The notes below the pieces were generated by a model. It did not search any database and was not told the origin of the DNA. It saw nothing but the letters and a program-made list of their open reading frames with translations. A stretch of 64,000 nucleotides of DNA from Cryptomeria japonica. Lineage: Eukaryota; Streptophyta; Pinopsida; Cupressales; Cupressaceae. The stretch is from positions 21,930,047 through 21,994,046 of the forward strand of contig NC_081405.1 in NCBI RefSeq assembly GCF_030272615.1. The letters run 5' to 3'. This document shows, in pieces, positions 11,881 to 23,900 of this stretch (its first letter is position 1; every line of letters begins with the position of its first letter). Made by a program: the position numbers and the translations under genes.

Positions 11881-12686
11881 TACCTTAAAGCAATCACTCC
11901 CGCTAAGGTGTGCACGATCTCTTTAATGTGGGGGCATACACTCCACTCATATTTTCCTTCTTGATACTTTGAATTATTTAGTAAGCTTGGCTTTGCTTCA
12001 TAATTTTGGTATCTTATTTTTTGTGACTCATAGTGAGGGGAACCTTGCTATTTGCAATCATGGTTTTCCCTTCTTGATCTTCCCTTTTACTTTGTCAATC
12101 AATGTCTTAAGATCCTAAGTCCACTGGGGGATTCGTGCATCTTGCCTCCTTAACATGGTAGAAGTCTCTCAATCTTGTTTCCTTGTACTTAACTGATAGT
12201 ATTGGCATACACTTATACTCCCACGAAAGTGGGGGCTAAATGTAGTGTCATGAAATTGCAACCCTTGCAATTTGTGACCACAATAGGGTCTTCACATTGG
12301 CAATTTGAATCTCTAAGCCTGATTGAAGACCCAAGACTTGCTCAACCCCTGGACACTACCTTGTTCTTCTCTCAACGCTGCCTGAACCTGCCTCCTATCC
12401 TGAGACAAGGGTGTGGCACCCTTGTCCTTGCCCTATTTTGGGGCCTCCTTTGTCCTATCTCTGTATTGGACTTTGCATAAAATGGGAAAACCTTCCTTAT
12501 GTCATCCTAAGATACAAAATTAGTCAATTAACCCTGATTGACTGGTATATAAGTCGTATTCACCTTCCCATTTGCACAAGTTGGAATTTTTCATCGATAA
12601 AACATTCAAGCATTCAAGAGCATTCAAGAGCATTCAAGCATTCCTTTACAGTATTGAACATTCTCAACTCTCCCTTCAAGGCTCAA
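11881..12686 (+). other. Old repeat remnant with probable gypsy LTR start at 12241
   Basis: This continues the sequence broken at 4071. Up to 12240 it is T-rich with no gene. At 12231-12240 GGGGGCTAAA resembles a polypurine tract, and the next bases, TGTAGTGTCATG, look like an LTR start. From 12241 the composition changes (ACCCTTGCAA, TCTTCACATTGGC). A likely promoter and start region follows near 12540-12600 (TGGTATATAAGTCG). The stretch stops abruptly at about 12686, where the truncated LTR of the next element begins, so no matching LTR end is visible. The short open frames here (12202-12480, 12411-12689) have no protein-like features. Confidence 0.45.
12600..12643 (+). repeat. Short tandem repeat, CATTCAAG(AG) units
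   Basis: CATTCAAG recurs four times with 8- to 10-base spacing, two copies followed by AG. It lies in the presumed R/U5 part of the old LTR fragment. Confidence 0.7.
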
Positions 12687-13130
12687 TGATCACCAAAAAC
12701 ACACTCAATGATCAATACGGATCACCAGAAAAAGTATGACATGATCAGGAAACTCCATCAAGCATGTTAGAATCATCCAAAACAATTGCCCCAATACCAC
12801 TTTTCAAATCTTCATCTGTCAACGTCTCAAAGCTCAAGAACACAACCAATCAGCAACTGTCACAAAGAAAGATAACTTGCAGAGCACCATATCATGAAAC
12901 ATATGAAAGGAAGATAGAAAAGATCATCCCAAATAATAATCCAAAATCTCAGCACAAGATATGATCACACTGGAATATACCGGAGGGAATATTGACAGAA
13001 ACCGATAAACAAAGAACTATAAACTAGATCAGAAAATCTTCCCAAACTCACTGGAATAACTCACAGGAATATGTTGACATCAATGACAAAAATATATCCT
13101 ATTAGCAACAATGAAAAACCAAATCTAACA
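12687..13130 (-). repeat. Truncated 3' LTR of copia C
   Basis: It matches the last ~440 bp (plus-strand coordinates) of 17679-18874, for instance TCAAGCATGTTA, ATCATCCCAAA and AAACTCACTGGAATAACTCA in the same order. It retains the U3 start (ends AAATCTAACA on the plus strand) and lacks the rest. The break is at about 12685-12690. Confidence 0.82.
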
Positions 13131-13440
13131 ATATCCTTCTTTGGCATTCATGGCAACATATGAATGTGAAAAATAGTCAATGTAAAGAAAGAAGATATCA
13201 GCAGCAAACTCCCCCTAAGATCAAGGTAGATAAAGTAGTTTTTCACATGATCTCTCTCCCCCTTTGATAAAAATGCCAAAGATCATAGAAAAAAAACAAA
13301 AACACAAATCTCTATCCTCCTGGGATACACAACCAAATCAACAAACTACTCTAGCAGAGGAGCAACACCAACACATCAATCCAGATAAAAGAATAAGGCT
13401 CTGAATTCTATCGGATCGATGCAACTCAATGCATCTAGTT
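13131..13440 (-). other. 3' untranslated region of copia C
   Basis: Contains TCTCCCCCTTTGATAAAAATGCCAAAG (split words near 13253-13281) and ATATCCTTCTTTGG beside the LTR (13131-13144). Read on the minus strand these are degenerate polypurine-type tracts. No gene. Confidence 0.6.
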
Positions 13441-16400
13441 CTCACCAGAAAGGGGTGGAGACCCCTAATTTGTCTCTCAGATAGACAAATGTATCTACAG
13501 GAAAAGGCTTGGTAAAAATATCAACAATTTATTCCTTTGTAGATACATATTCCAACTTCACCTTCTGTTCACCGACTTGCTCTCTCAAGTAATTGTATTT
13601 GACTGGTATATGCTTGGTCTTTGAATATTGCACTGGATTTTTAGACATGTTTATATAAGTGGAATTATCACATTATATAACATCATAAATAACTTTGATA
13701 TCTTTCAGAATTTGCTTCATCCATACTATATGAGTGTAATTACTAGCAGCAACAATGTACTCAGCTTCAGCAATAGTTAAAGATATTGAATCATGTTTCT
13801 TGCTGGCCCATAAAACCAACTTCTTACCTAAAAAGAATGCTCCACCAGTATTACTCTTTTGGTCATCAACATCACCTGCCCAATCTACATCAATATAAGC
13901 ACATATGAAATCATCATTCTTTGGATACCATAAACCATAATCTTCAGTTCCCTTAAGCTATCTGAATATTCTTTTAACAACATTAACATGACTTTCCTTC
14001 AGATCAGCTTGATATCTAGCTGCCATACGCACAACATGCATAATGTGAGGTCTAGTTTGAGTAAGATATAATAGTCCAACAACCATAGATCTATACAAAC
14101 TCTGATTAGCTTTAAGAGATTCATCATTTTCAGACAATTTACAACCAGTCACCATAGGAGTTCCAATCGGTTTGGAATCATCTATTCCAAAATTCTTCAA
14201 CAATTCCTTCACATACTTAGTTTGAGATATAAAGATTCCTTTTTCTGTATGTGCAATCTGCAAACCTAAGAAAAATTTCATCTAACCAAACATAGACATA
14301 GCAAATTCTTTTTGCATGTCACCAACAAATTTCATGCTCATATCATTATCACCACCAAAAATAATGTCATAAACAAAGTCTTCAACAATCAAAATGTTAT
14401 CATTTTCAATCTTAAAGTATAGATTACTATCAATAGTACCTTTAACAAATCCCAATTTTAGCATGTATTTATCTAATCTAGCATACCAAGCTCTAGGGGC
14501 TTGCTTCAAACCATAATGTGCTTTCTTCAACTTACATACCATGTCTCCATCATCTGACAGTGAAAATCGATCAAGTTGTTCAATGTAGAATTCTTCTTCT
14601 AGATCACCATTCAAAAATGCAGATTTGACATCCATTTGATATACCTTAAAATCTTTATAGGCAGCATAAGCAAGCAACAATCTAACAACTTCAATTTTGG
14701 AAACTGGAGAAAAAATTTCTTCATAATCAATCCCTTCTTGTTGTGAATATCCTTTGCAGACTAGTCTGGCTTTATTTCTAACTACTTCACCAGCTTCATT
14801 TAATTTGTTCCTAAAGACCCATTTAGTACCAATAACATTTTTATCCTTAGGTCTATGCACAAGTTCCCAAGTATTGTTCTTTTCAATATGATCTAACTCT
14901 TCTTCCATGTCTCTAATATAGTTATTATCTTTACAAGCTTCAACAACATCTTTAGGTTCAACTTTAGAAATCAAACATATCTCTTTTTCAACTAACCTTC
15001 TTCTAGTCATCACACCTTTATTCTTATCACCATTAATTTGATTCTCGAAATGATTCAATCTTACATACATCAGAGTTTTCCAATTATTTTGATATTCAGA
15101 ATTGGGCTCATGAACATCCTCACCAAAAGCAACAATAGTCTCTATCTCTATTGGATCATTCTGCTTAATCTCTTTGGGCTGAATAGGAGTTAAAACAACA
15201 TATTGACCTTCATCATAAGCTCTGATCTCCTTACCAAGGTTTTCGTCCACCTTCACACTTGCACTCTCAACTATCTTTCTGAGTCTCTTGTTATAACACT
15301 AGTAGGCTTTTCTATTTGTATAATATCCCAAGAAGATATCTTCATCACTTCTAGCATCAAACTTCCCAATATCCTCATCTCTCTTGATATAACATTTTCT
15401 ACCAAAAACTTTAAAATATTTCACAGTAGGAACATGACACCAAACCAAAGCTCATAAGGAGTCTTACCAGTATCACCTTTGATATGAACTCTATTGAATG
15501 TATAGATTTTAGTGCTAATAGCTTCTCTCCAGTAAACCTTCAGAACATTCCCTTCAATCAACATGGTTCTTGCAGCATCTAAAACAGTACAGTTCTTCCT
15601 TTAAACAATCTTATTCTACTGTGCAGTCCTAGGAGCAGATAATTGTTTTCTAATTCCATGCATCTCACAAAAAGAATTGAACTCACTAGAATATAATTTT
15701 CGACCTCTATCAGATCTCAAACACTTCAACTTCAATCCGGACTCAATTTCAACTTTAGCTTTGAATATCTTGAATTTATCAAATGTTTCTGATTTTTTGT
15801 TCAAAAATACAACCCACATCATTCTGAAATAATCATCAATTAGTAACATAATGTATCTATCACCCTACACACTTCTAACATTTGTAGGTCCACATAGGTC
15901 AGTATGCACAAGATCTAAGAATCCATCTGATGTGTACCATTTACTCTTGAAAGAAATCCTTGTTTGCTTACCCAACTGACATTCCTTACATACCAGATTA
16001 ACAGGTTTAATAATCTTAGGCAAATCCCTATCAACTTGTGTAGAACTGATATTGATCAATGACTCAAAGTTTACATGACACATCCTTCTATGGCACAACC
16101 AAATCTCATCTATCTTAGCAATCAAACAAATTTTCTTACTAGCATTCAAATGAAAAATGTTACCTCCAGTCTTAGTTCTAGATGCAATTTCTATACTAGA
16201 TGCATTCAAGATCTTGCATTTACCATCTTTGAATTGTAGATCATAACCCTTATCAACCATCTACCCAACACTCAAAAGATTATGCTTCAAACCTTTAACA
16301 TACAAGACATCCCCAGTTTTATGCTTACCATCAAAAGAAATAGAACCTCTCCCACAGATTACACAGGCTTTGTCATCACCAAACCTAACTATTCCACTAT

Positions 16401-16590
16401 CATACCTTCCCATGCTTACAATTTTGATTTTGTCACCGGTCATGTGATGTGAACAACCACTATCAATCACCCATTCACTTTTTTCTTCTACCTTAGCAGC
16501 CAAAGCTTTCTCCTCAACAGAGCAGCTAGTGGAATCAATAGGCATGTGACTATCTTCTTTAATGGTAATGAACACAACTTCATCTCCTTC
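13441..16590 (-). pseudogene. copia C pol: protease to RNase H (inactive)
   Basis: Read on the minus strand. Protease (frame 16575-16261) has WVIDSGCSHHMTGDK. The pre-integrase region (16260-15865) has LCHRRMCHVNFESL and HTDLCGP. The integrase core (15849-15616) has LRSDRGRKL and QLSAPRTAQ, then a stop. Reverse transcriptase (15256-14282, 324 codons) has [26 protein letters not shown] and [12 protein letters not shown], but the catalytic motif reads FVYDIIF where FVDDIIF is expected, so the first Asp is replaced by Tyr and the enzyme would be dead. The frame continues through 14281-13958 and, with stops, to an STKE..DIFTKPF tail near 13490-13560. RNase H (about 13740-13900) is heavily altered. 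Confidence 0.87.
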
Positions 16591-17622
16591 TAATTCTTCA
16601 TATGTAACACCTTCATTTGCAGCATAATAACAATTCTTCTAGTTCGTAAAATTTTGGTTAGATTTATAAGGCTTATCTTACTTCTTATGCTTCTCATATC
16701 TATCATTTTTATCAAACTTATCAAACTTATCATGTATGTCATACTTATCCATTCTCTCTGGACATCTAGAAGCAAAATGTCCCATCTTATTACAGGAAAA
16801 TTATTTCAAGGGTAACTTTCCATCATTCTTACCAACACCTTTAGGCAATCTCTGGGCAATCAATGCTTCAAGCTCATCAAGCTCTCTTTCTTACTCTGTT
16901 ATCTCTCTCTTTTCTCTTTTATATTTAGATATCATACACTCATCAGGATCATAATTCTGCTTACCAGACACAAATTTTGATGCTTTGAATGTTATCTTAG
17001 ACTTTCTATGTGATTCATCAAATTCTCTCAACTCAAATGCATCAAGCTTTCCAATCAATACATCCCTTGTCACTGTAGTTACACTATAGATCTCATTAAT
17101 AGTGGCAACCTTATGTTTATAGGTAGCAGGAAAATATCTTAGCACCTAGGCAACAATCTCATCTTCTTCAATCTTTCCATTGGCAAATCTGATACCAGGG
17201 ACAAGATCATTCACCTTAGCCATGTATGAATGTATGTTCTCATCATATCCCATCTTTGATGTCTCATATTTCGCTTTCAAACTCTACAACTTATCAACTT
17301 TCACTTGACCATCACCTTTATACAAGATCTCAAGCTTCACCCAGATCTCATGCGTGGTTTGAAGTTCCATAACATTTGTCATTTTAGAATCAATCACACC
17401 ACTGAGTAATTATTCCTTCACTCTGATGTTATATTCAACTTCCTTAACCTCATTAGGAGTGGATGGTCCATTCTGAGGAACAACATAGGTATTCTTAGTA
17501 ATCTTCCAATAATCATCTCCAAGACATTTCAAATGCACCTCCATCTATTTCTTCCATATAGTGTATTTGCTTCCATCAAACCTTGGATTGTCCTTCTTGA
17601 AAAGAATACCTTGAGCTGCCAT
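16591..17622 (-). pseudogene. copia C gag (degenerate)
   Basis: The probable start is the ATG at 17622 (MAAQGILFKKDNPRFDG), 44 bases inside the primer site. A UBN2-type gag region follows, broken by at least three TAG/TGA codons, with one longer open piece at 17145-16891. A zinc knuckle is visible near 16805-16760 as FSCNKMGHFASRCP; its first Cys codon is altered, so the CCHC set is incomplete. Confidence 0.8.
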
Positions 17623-17665
17623 CCCATATCTCCTCAAGCGATTAAGCTTCTACCGGAGGATCTAG

Positions 17666-17677
17666 ATCTGATACCAA
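17666..17677 (-). other. Primer-binding site of copia C
   Basis: Minus strand TGGTATCAGATC, one base off the initiator tRNA-Met-type TGGTATCAGAGC, one base inside the LTR end. Confidence 0.8.
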
Positions 17678-17678
17678 T

Positions 17679-18874
17679 TGTTAGAAGCAATCAAGAAGGA
17701 AGACTGAGAGGGGGGGTGAATCAGTCTTCACTAGATGCATAACAAATTAAACTTCCAAAACATTAACTGATAAACCACAACAATAACAGATAGGAAAATT
17801 AATAGCACAACACAACACCAATATTTTGACATGGAAAACCTAGTTAAGGGAAAAACCATGGTGGGAACCTACCCACAATAAGATGATACTCTATAGTAGT
17901 ATGTGAAAATATTACAATGGGGATTGCACATGCATTCAGGGACACTGCCTAGAGCTCACTGCTCAAAAGATATATGTCCGGAAGGCTACAACCCTCAGGG
18001 AAGTCTCACTGAATTACAAAATGATTCGGACTACAATCCAAAAGAAATGAACTGTAATAATAACATCTATAAATGCCCGATGATAGTTCTGGTTAAGCAT
18101 AGTTGTCTGCACTGCAACACCAAACTCACCACAGCACTTCACTGAATGAGATATCCTTGTTCACACATTTACCTCTCTTTGATAATGCAGGTACAATACT
18201 GACACCAAAATTACATGAGCATATCATCTATATATACAAATCATCAACCTTGATAATAAGGCCAGCTAAAACCTCAACCCTCAACTCATAATTACATTAA
18301 ATGATACATAGATTGACCACCAGACCAATATTATGATTTACATTACATAGAATGGACCTAATTCAAATTCCCAAACAATTACATCCACCAGAAATACTGC
18401 ATAACATACAAAGTATCACCGGTTCAAAGAAATCACCAAAAACATGCCCAATGATCAATGTGGATCACCAAAACAAATAGGATGTGGTTAGGAAACTCCA
18501 TCAAGCATGTTATAATCATCCGAAAAAGTTGCACCAATACCACTTTTCAAATCTTCATTTGTCAACATCTCAAAGCTCAATAACACAACCAATCAACAAT
18601 TGTCACAAAGAAAGATAACTTGTGGAGAACCAAATCATGAACCATCTGAAATGAAGATAGACAAGATCATCCCAAACAATAATCCAAAATCTCAGCACAA
18701 GATCTGATCACATCACAATATACCAGGATGAATACTGACAAAAACCGGTAAACAAAGAACTCCAAACTGGATTAAAAAAATCTTCCCAAACTCACTGGAA
18801 TAACTCATAGGAATATGTTGGCATCAATGAAAACAACATATCCTAGTAGTAGTAATGAAAAATCAAATCCAACA
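17679..18874 (-). repeat. 5' LTR of copia C (1196 bp)
   Basis: Plus-strand ends are TGTTAGAAGC and AATCCAACA. A poly-G run at 17711-17717 beside GTGAATCAGTC is the minus-strand form of the poly-C motif seen in the other copia LTRs here. The segment around 18430-18874 is repeated as the truncated 3' LTR. Confidence 0.87.
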
Positions 18875-18894
18875 ATCTCCCAAATAATCCAACA

Positions 18895-19217
18895 TCCCTC
18901 TTCCTCTCCCTCTCCCTCTCCCTTTCCCCTTCTCTCTCCATCTCTCTCTCACTCTCCCTCTCCCTCTTCATCTCCCTATCTCTTTACCCTTCTCTCTCTC
19001 TCTCTCACTATCACTCTCCCTCCCCCTCTCCCTTCCTCCTTCTCTCTCTCTCACTCTCACTCTCCCTCCCCCTCCCCCTCTCCCTTTCCCCTTCTCTCCC
19101 TATCCCTCCCTTCTCTCTTTCTCACTCTCCCTCCCTCTCTCCCTCTCCCTTTCCCCTTTTATCTCACTCTTTGTCTCCCTCTCCCTCTCCCTATCTCCCT
19201 CCTCTCTCACTCTTCCT
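18895..19217 (+). repeat. CT-rich microsatellite, (CTCCCT/CTCTCC)n
   Basis: About 320 bp of nearly pure pyrimidine on this strand, made of irregular CTCCCT, CTCTCC and CTTTCCCC words. An open frame across it (18815-19558) gives Ser/Pro/Leu-rich protein and is an artefact of composition. It lies exactly between the end of copia C and the DNA-transposon remnant. Confidence 0.95.
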
Positions 19218-19544
19218 ATATGGAAAGATATCAGATATATATTTTATATTTGATTCCTTTCCATTTGGGCACCAATGTCCAAATATTGGGCACCAATGAA
19301 AATTTTGGTGCCCATATTAAAAATATGTTAAGGTATCAGATATCTGATATGAATTGGATATCCAATACTTGGGCCACAAAAAATAGGAATGTGGGTCAAC
19401 TTGGGCATTCCAACGGTCCCTACATTATTTTTGCAAGAGACAAACATGAGTTTTTCAGACATACGAAGAAATTCAACTTTTTTGAGATTCTTCTAGACAA
19501 ATTTGTCATTGGCAATTATTTTTTAGCATCTTTGTGGAGGTATA
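19218..19544 (+). other. 5' flank of the DNA-transposon remnant
   Basis: AT-rich, with a small inverted repeat at 19288-19313 (GGGCACCAA ... TTGGTGCCC around an 8-base centre) and repeated GATATCAGATAT words. The open translation after 19390 (RDKHEFFRHTKKFNFFEILLD) may already belong to the transposase gene, but there is no clear start. Confidence 0.4.
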
Positions 19545-19865
19545 TTGGGGAGCAATAATTTTTTTAAACAAAAATGTAAAAGAAAGCTTTCAAATGAGAA
19601 AATTGAAGCATATAGACAAAGAGATAGAGAAATTCATAGGAAGAGAAGACAAGGTATGTCAAATATTGGTGAAGCCTCTACAAATGTTATTTCAAGTGAA
19701 GAGGAAATTGAATTTGCAAATGTTGTGCAAGATATTGAAAATGAAAATGATAATGTAGATATTGATATTGGAAATGTTGAACATGATATTCAAATTGGGA
19801 ATGACAATGTTGAAATAGATATTCAAAATTTTCAACATGATATTGAATTTAGAAATGAAAATGTG

Positions 19866-19973
19866 GGAATTGACATTGAAGGTGAAAATGTTGGAATTGA
19901 TATTGAAGGTAAAATTTTGGGAATTGACATTGAAGGTAAAATTTTGGGAATTGACATTGAAGGTGGAATTGTT
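19866..19973 (+). repeat. 27-bp tandem repeat, four units, in-frame
   Basis: Units start at 19866, 19893, 19920 and 19947 and encode GIDIEGKIL-type nine-residue repeats. Because the period is a multiple of three the reading frame is kept. Related but looser repeats (DIEIGNDNV-like) fill the preceding 100 bases. Confidence 0.9.
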
Positions 19974-20054
19974 CAACCAAGTGAACATTATTTGACACCG
20001 AATTACATGAGAAATGAAGACCCTCTCATGGAAGAAAGACAAATTCCAAATTAA

Positions 20055-20560
20055 AGACCTTCGAACCAAGTGAACATTATGTAACACCGAATTACTTGAA
20101 ATTGATGAGAACATTAACAACCAATAGAGCCCATAGACTCGAGGGATTCGAGCTGGTCTGCATTGGGAGAGCAACTCACTAACCCGTCCATGATTTCAGA
20201 TCATGTCTTCTTTATCAGTCTTATCACATTAATCCCATAATTGACTTGGGGATTGAGGCAGAACAATTCCTACTATGGATAGGGGCCCTCCACCAATCCA
20301 ATGCGATCGCTAAGACTGAGAAAGGGTGGCCTTAGTGAATAGATCAGCCAACTATCGGAGTTCGGGAACATACTCAATCTCCAAAGAGTAGTTGTTCAAC
20401 GTGGTGAATAGATCAGCCAACTATCAGAGGTAGGGAACATACTTAAGCCACTGTTTGACGTCGACCCAATCTCCCTAGTTCCGACAAAATGGTCCCACGA
20501 GTTCTCTATCCTCCTAAGTTCCCACCCAACTCTTTACAATATTATTGAAGGCAAGAGGTC
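20055..20560 (+). other. Unassigned segment with a ~40-bp duplication inside the transposase gene
   Basis: No reading frame. The words GTGAATAGATCAGCCAACTATC and GGGAACATACT occur at about 20335-20374 and again at 20404-20443, 69 bases apart. GC content is higher than on either side. It separates two parts of the transposase-like coding sequence, so it may be an intron or a small foreign insertion. I cannot place its ends. Confidence 0.45.
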
Positions 20561-20958
20561 AACATGAACAGTTTGATTGTGGGTTACACAAATTTTCAAC
20601 CAATATTTTAGCAATAAGAAATTGATCGAGAAATGCTAATATTTTGTTCAATTGCTAAAGATGCAAAAGATGAGACCTTTGCTAGCCAAATTAAAAATTC
20701 ATATGAACAAGAAGATGAAAACAAATTCTATTATTGTCAAAAATATTTTTAATGCTCTCAATTCTATTGGAAAGAATAGAAAGGAAAAAGATAAGAGAGA
20801 TGCTTGAAGAGTGATTATGACATCCTTAGTAAGCCATCATTTGAGAAAGGCCCACTTTATGAGACAAACTTGTGTTGATTTGAAGATAAATCGTAAAACT
20901 TTGGATATAACACTTGCAAGAAGAGAAAGACACAATGATCCTCTTCAAAATGATATAT

Positions 20959-20963
20959 GGGCT
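20959..20963. repeat. Target-site duplication of element D, left copy
   Basis: GGGCT before the LTR at 20964; the partner at 39852-39856 is GGACT (four of five match). Confidence 0.75.
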
Positions 20964-23900
20964 TGTTGGTTCTTTTTTATGCTAAACAACAAAATCAGAA
21001 ACCAGTATAATCTACAACAAAAATTTGAAAGGTAGCTAACCTCAACTATGATTTCAAAAGACAAACTGGACCAACTCAACAAGGATATTTAATCCTTCTT
21101 CTCTTCAAGCTCTGCAAATCCTAGGTAGGTTTACTTGTGATGCACTTCAAATACAATCTAGAACTCACACACAACATCACCATTAAAGCAGAAATCTCAG
21201 ACATAGCTCAATAATAAGAAAAGTACTGCAAACTAGCTATATTCACATTTACTCCCAATTACATTTGAGCTTGAGATAGGTGAAACACTACCATAGAACA
21301 GAAAGAAAAAGCTATTCTGATTGGATTTTAAAAATGGTGTTCTGACAAACCTTCAACATTACAAAAAACCAGTGCCTTATCCTAGCCACAGAGTCATGCA
21401 TAAAACTGGAAGAGAACTCTCAGATGCAAGTTACTTTCGACATTGAATTTTCATGTATTAATGCATTATATTAACACAATCCTCTGCTCTCTCACAAAAC
21501 CATACTTATATATACATCCAATATACACATTCAAAATCATTAATGCTGGGTTTCAGGATTTAAATCCTTCCTAGAAGAATACCCAAAAGACAAACTTTAC
21601 ACTCTCAAAGAAGACTGCAAGAGACAAATCCAAATTACCCTTGATAAAATGAAATTGTATAAATTCAAATGGTATCTTGGAGACAATTTTGTGGAAACTC
21701 ACACATGCCTTGCATATGTGTAAACCTCAAAACTGAAACAAAACCTACAATAAAGACAACACTGAAAACCCAATAGAAACACACTGTTATTTGCAAAGAA
21801 TGAAAAATGCCATCACTGGAACCTGCAATTTCGGATTTCTCCCTTCTAGAAAATTTCCAAAAAACTAGGAACCCTTCCAAATGAGAAGAACTAAAAAGAA
21901 GAGGGAAAAAGATTAGATCTGCATCAGAAATCGCCAAGTGTCCTCTTTCCCCAACTGAAGATTTTTCTTTATCCTTCCTGTGGAAACTGCTCTCAAAATA
22001 TTTGAGATCTGTTAAAACTAACTGTAGAACTAAGTTCCTCATTTTGTTTCAGAGCTTTCCAATAGTATACAATATGTCTATATTTGGGTAAAAAATACCC
22101 CTCCAATCAATTAATCTCGAATGCAGACCATCATTTAAATTTTTGAATGTTTCTACTATAGCTAGGACTATATTAATTAAATTTGATTTTTGCCTGATTT
22201 TCAACTTGCACTCCGCCACATGGCACCCTACGATTTGCTCGTGAGTCCTACTGGGATGACACCTCACCTGCCATTGGAGCACAGCTGGACTACCACCTTA
22301 GCACCACCTCATTTTTCATTGACACTTGGACCTGCCAACTCATCAGTCACTGATCTGTGAAGGGTAACGTTTGTGCATCTTCGCATAGAGGATCAACCAC
22401 CACCATTGATCTGGGATGGACCTGCTTGATCTCTAACATGCAAACCGCTCACCTGTTGAGCCCACCACTTGGTCTCTGATCCGCGAAGGGTAACGTTCAT
22501 GCATATTTGCATAATGAATCAGCGACGACCATCGAATCTTCCTCAACATGCTCGCTGGTTAATTCGCCCTCTTACTGCAAAAGTTGGATGCCTCACGATG
22601 CATGCACACATGTGGGGTCCACCGGGTCGCTCAGCTAGCCTCCTATCAAAATTCTTTAGGCTTTGACACTATAGATATGTGTGTTTTTTTATTTAAATAC
22701 ATAAACCTTCCTCTCCACAACCAATTTGGGATATATGGTTTTATACCTGGCAATTGAAGTTGCATGAAAATTTCTTCGCCATTCCACCTAAGGTAGGAGA
22801 TGATGGCTTTAACGTTTGCCACTTGTGCATTTTCTTAGAATTTAACACCTCCTTCATCCATATTCTACCTCACGACAAGGAGGGCTGCTGGCAAAGGGTG
22901 TGTTCGACTAGTTTTATGCCTACTAATTGCCTTTGTTGGAACTTTCTTAATGGCTTAACCAATACCATGCTATCTGCACTTCACGCATAGCAGGGGAAAC
23001 TTGGCAATACACCCACCAATTTGCATTTGCTTTAAGTTTCAACACCTTTTCACATCCTACCACGCAGCAGGGAATACTGGCAAGGTCATGGTTTTTAGCT
23101 TTACACCTGCCAAATGAATTTTCTTTAACAGTTTTAATGCCTCTTTAAAACCACGTAGGCCAAACACCTACCAATAGCATTTTCTTGAAATTTATAAATG
23201 CCTCCACCCATAGTGCAGAAGGACTTTGGTTGCACAAGCCAATTTCATTTACTTGAAGTTTAAATGCCTCTCCACCATACCGCGCACAGGCAAGGAATAC
23301 TGAAAAAGATCTTGGAACTTGGTTTTATGCCTACCAAATGCATTTGTTTGAAAACATTAAAACCTTTTCAATGCCATTCCCATGGCTCATGATAGGGGAG
23401 ACTTTGGCCTTTAACGCCATTGCATAGGCTGCCAATATGCATGTTGCTGAAGTTTAAAAACTTTACCATACTCCACTCCACACAGGGAGAAATCAGTCTA
23501 CACCAGCCAACATATTTGGTTGGAAGTTTCGTGGTATTTTACATAGCCATCACTAGCAGGGAGGCACATGAGGGAAGGAGGTCTGCTAATTGCATTCAGT
23601 TTAAAAAATTTAATGATGCCCTTTGTTAACTACGCACCACCCACAGAGTTTGGATTCAAACATACCAATTGCATTTGCTTGGAGGTTTCATAGTCTTTTA
23701 CCCTACTACGCATGGAAGGGCAGGGCAATTACGCTTGCCAATCTAAATTTGCATCAAAGTTTCATCACCTTAGTCACATGCCATTTTTCATTTCAGCTTC
23801 TTCCCTTAGCTTCATTGAAATCTTGTGAATAGTATTGGTGCCTATGAGTCCTCTTTCAATATATCAATGTTTATGGAGACAATCATGTGTACATGGTTTG

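Larger units (their letters stand above)
12687..18874 (-). mobile_element. Ty1/copia retrotransposon C, decayed, 3' LTR truncated
   Basis: On the minus strand the order is 5' LTR (18874 to 17679), primer site (17677 to 17666), gag (from 17622), protease, integrase, reverse transcriptase, RNase H (to about 13440), then a 3' LTR of which only the first ~444 bp remain (13130 to about 12687). That piece matches 18430-18874 of the 5' LTR. The truncation ends against the old gypsy-like LTR fragment, so no target duplication can be read. Gag and pol are broken by many stops. Confidence 0.88.
19545..20963 (+). pseudogene. DDE-type transposase-like gene, 5' part (interrupted)
   Basis: Frame 19545-20054 encodes a basic N-terminus (EKIEAYRQRDREIHRKRRQ) followed by a long acidic region with a nine-residue repeat. 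From 20560 coding-like sequence resumes and leads, with stops and shifts, into 20811-20963, ending ...RRERHNDPLQNDIWA. That end lies at the target site of the giant-LTR element. Removing that insertion and one target copy joins it to 39857, where the same gene goes on. I infer one gene because both halves are on the same strand, meet at a near-perfect target duplication, and the second half has the matching downstream domains. Stops make it a pseudogene. Confidence 0.65.

Noticed and set aside
19288-19313. Perfect-looking hairpin GGGCACCAA...TTGGTGCCC as a terminator or MITE
   Set aside because: A single 9-bp stem in AT-rich DNA, with no matching copy at the other end of the transposon; kept only as a note.
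18815-19558. 247-codon frame rich in Ser, Pro and Leu
   Set aside because: It is a translation of the CT-rich microsatellite; all pyrimidine frames stay open there.
21665-22042. 125-codon minus-strand frame with hydrophobic stretches
   Set aside because: It lies in the LTR of element D and is not kept open in the other LTR copy around 28560-28950.
22749-23773. Regularly spaced repeats considered as a CRISPR array
   Set aside because: Repeats are strongly diverged and irregularly spaced, lie in a plant LTR, and no cas-like gene is present.
23420-23832. Pair of overlapping plus-strand frames repeated near 30494-30710
   Set aside because: They recur only because both LTRs share the sequence; they fall inside the diverged tandem array and look non-coding.
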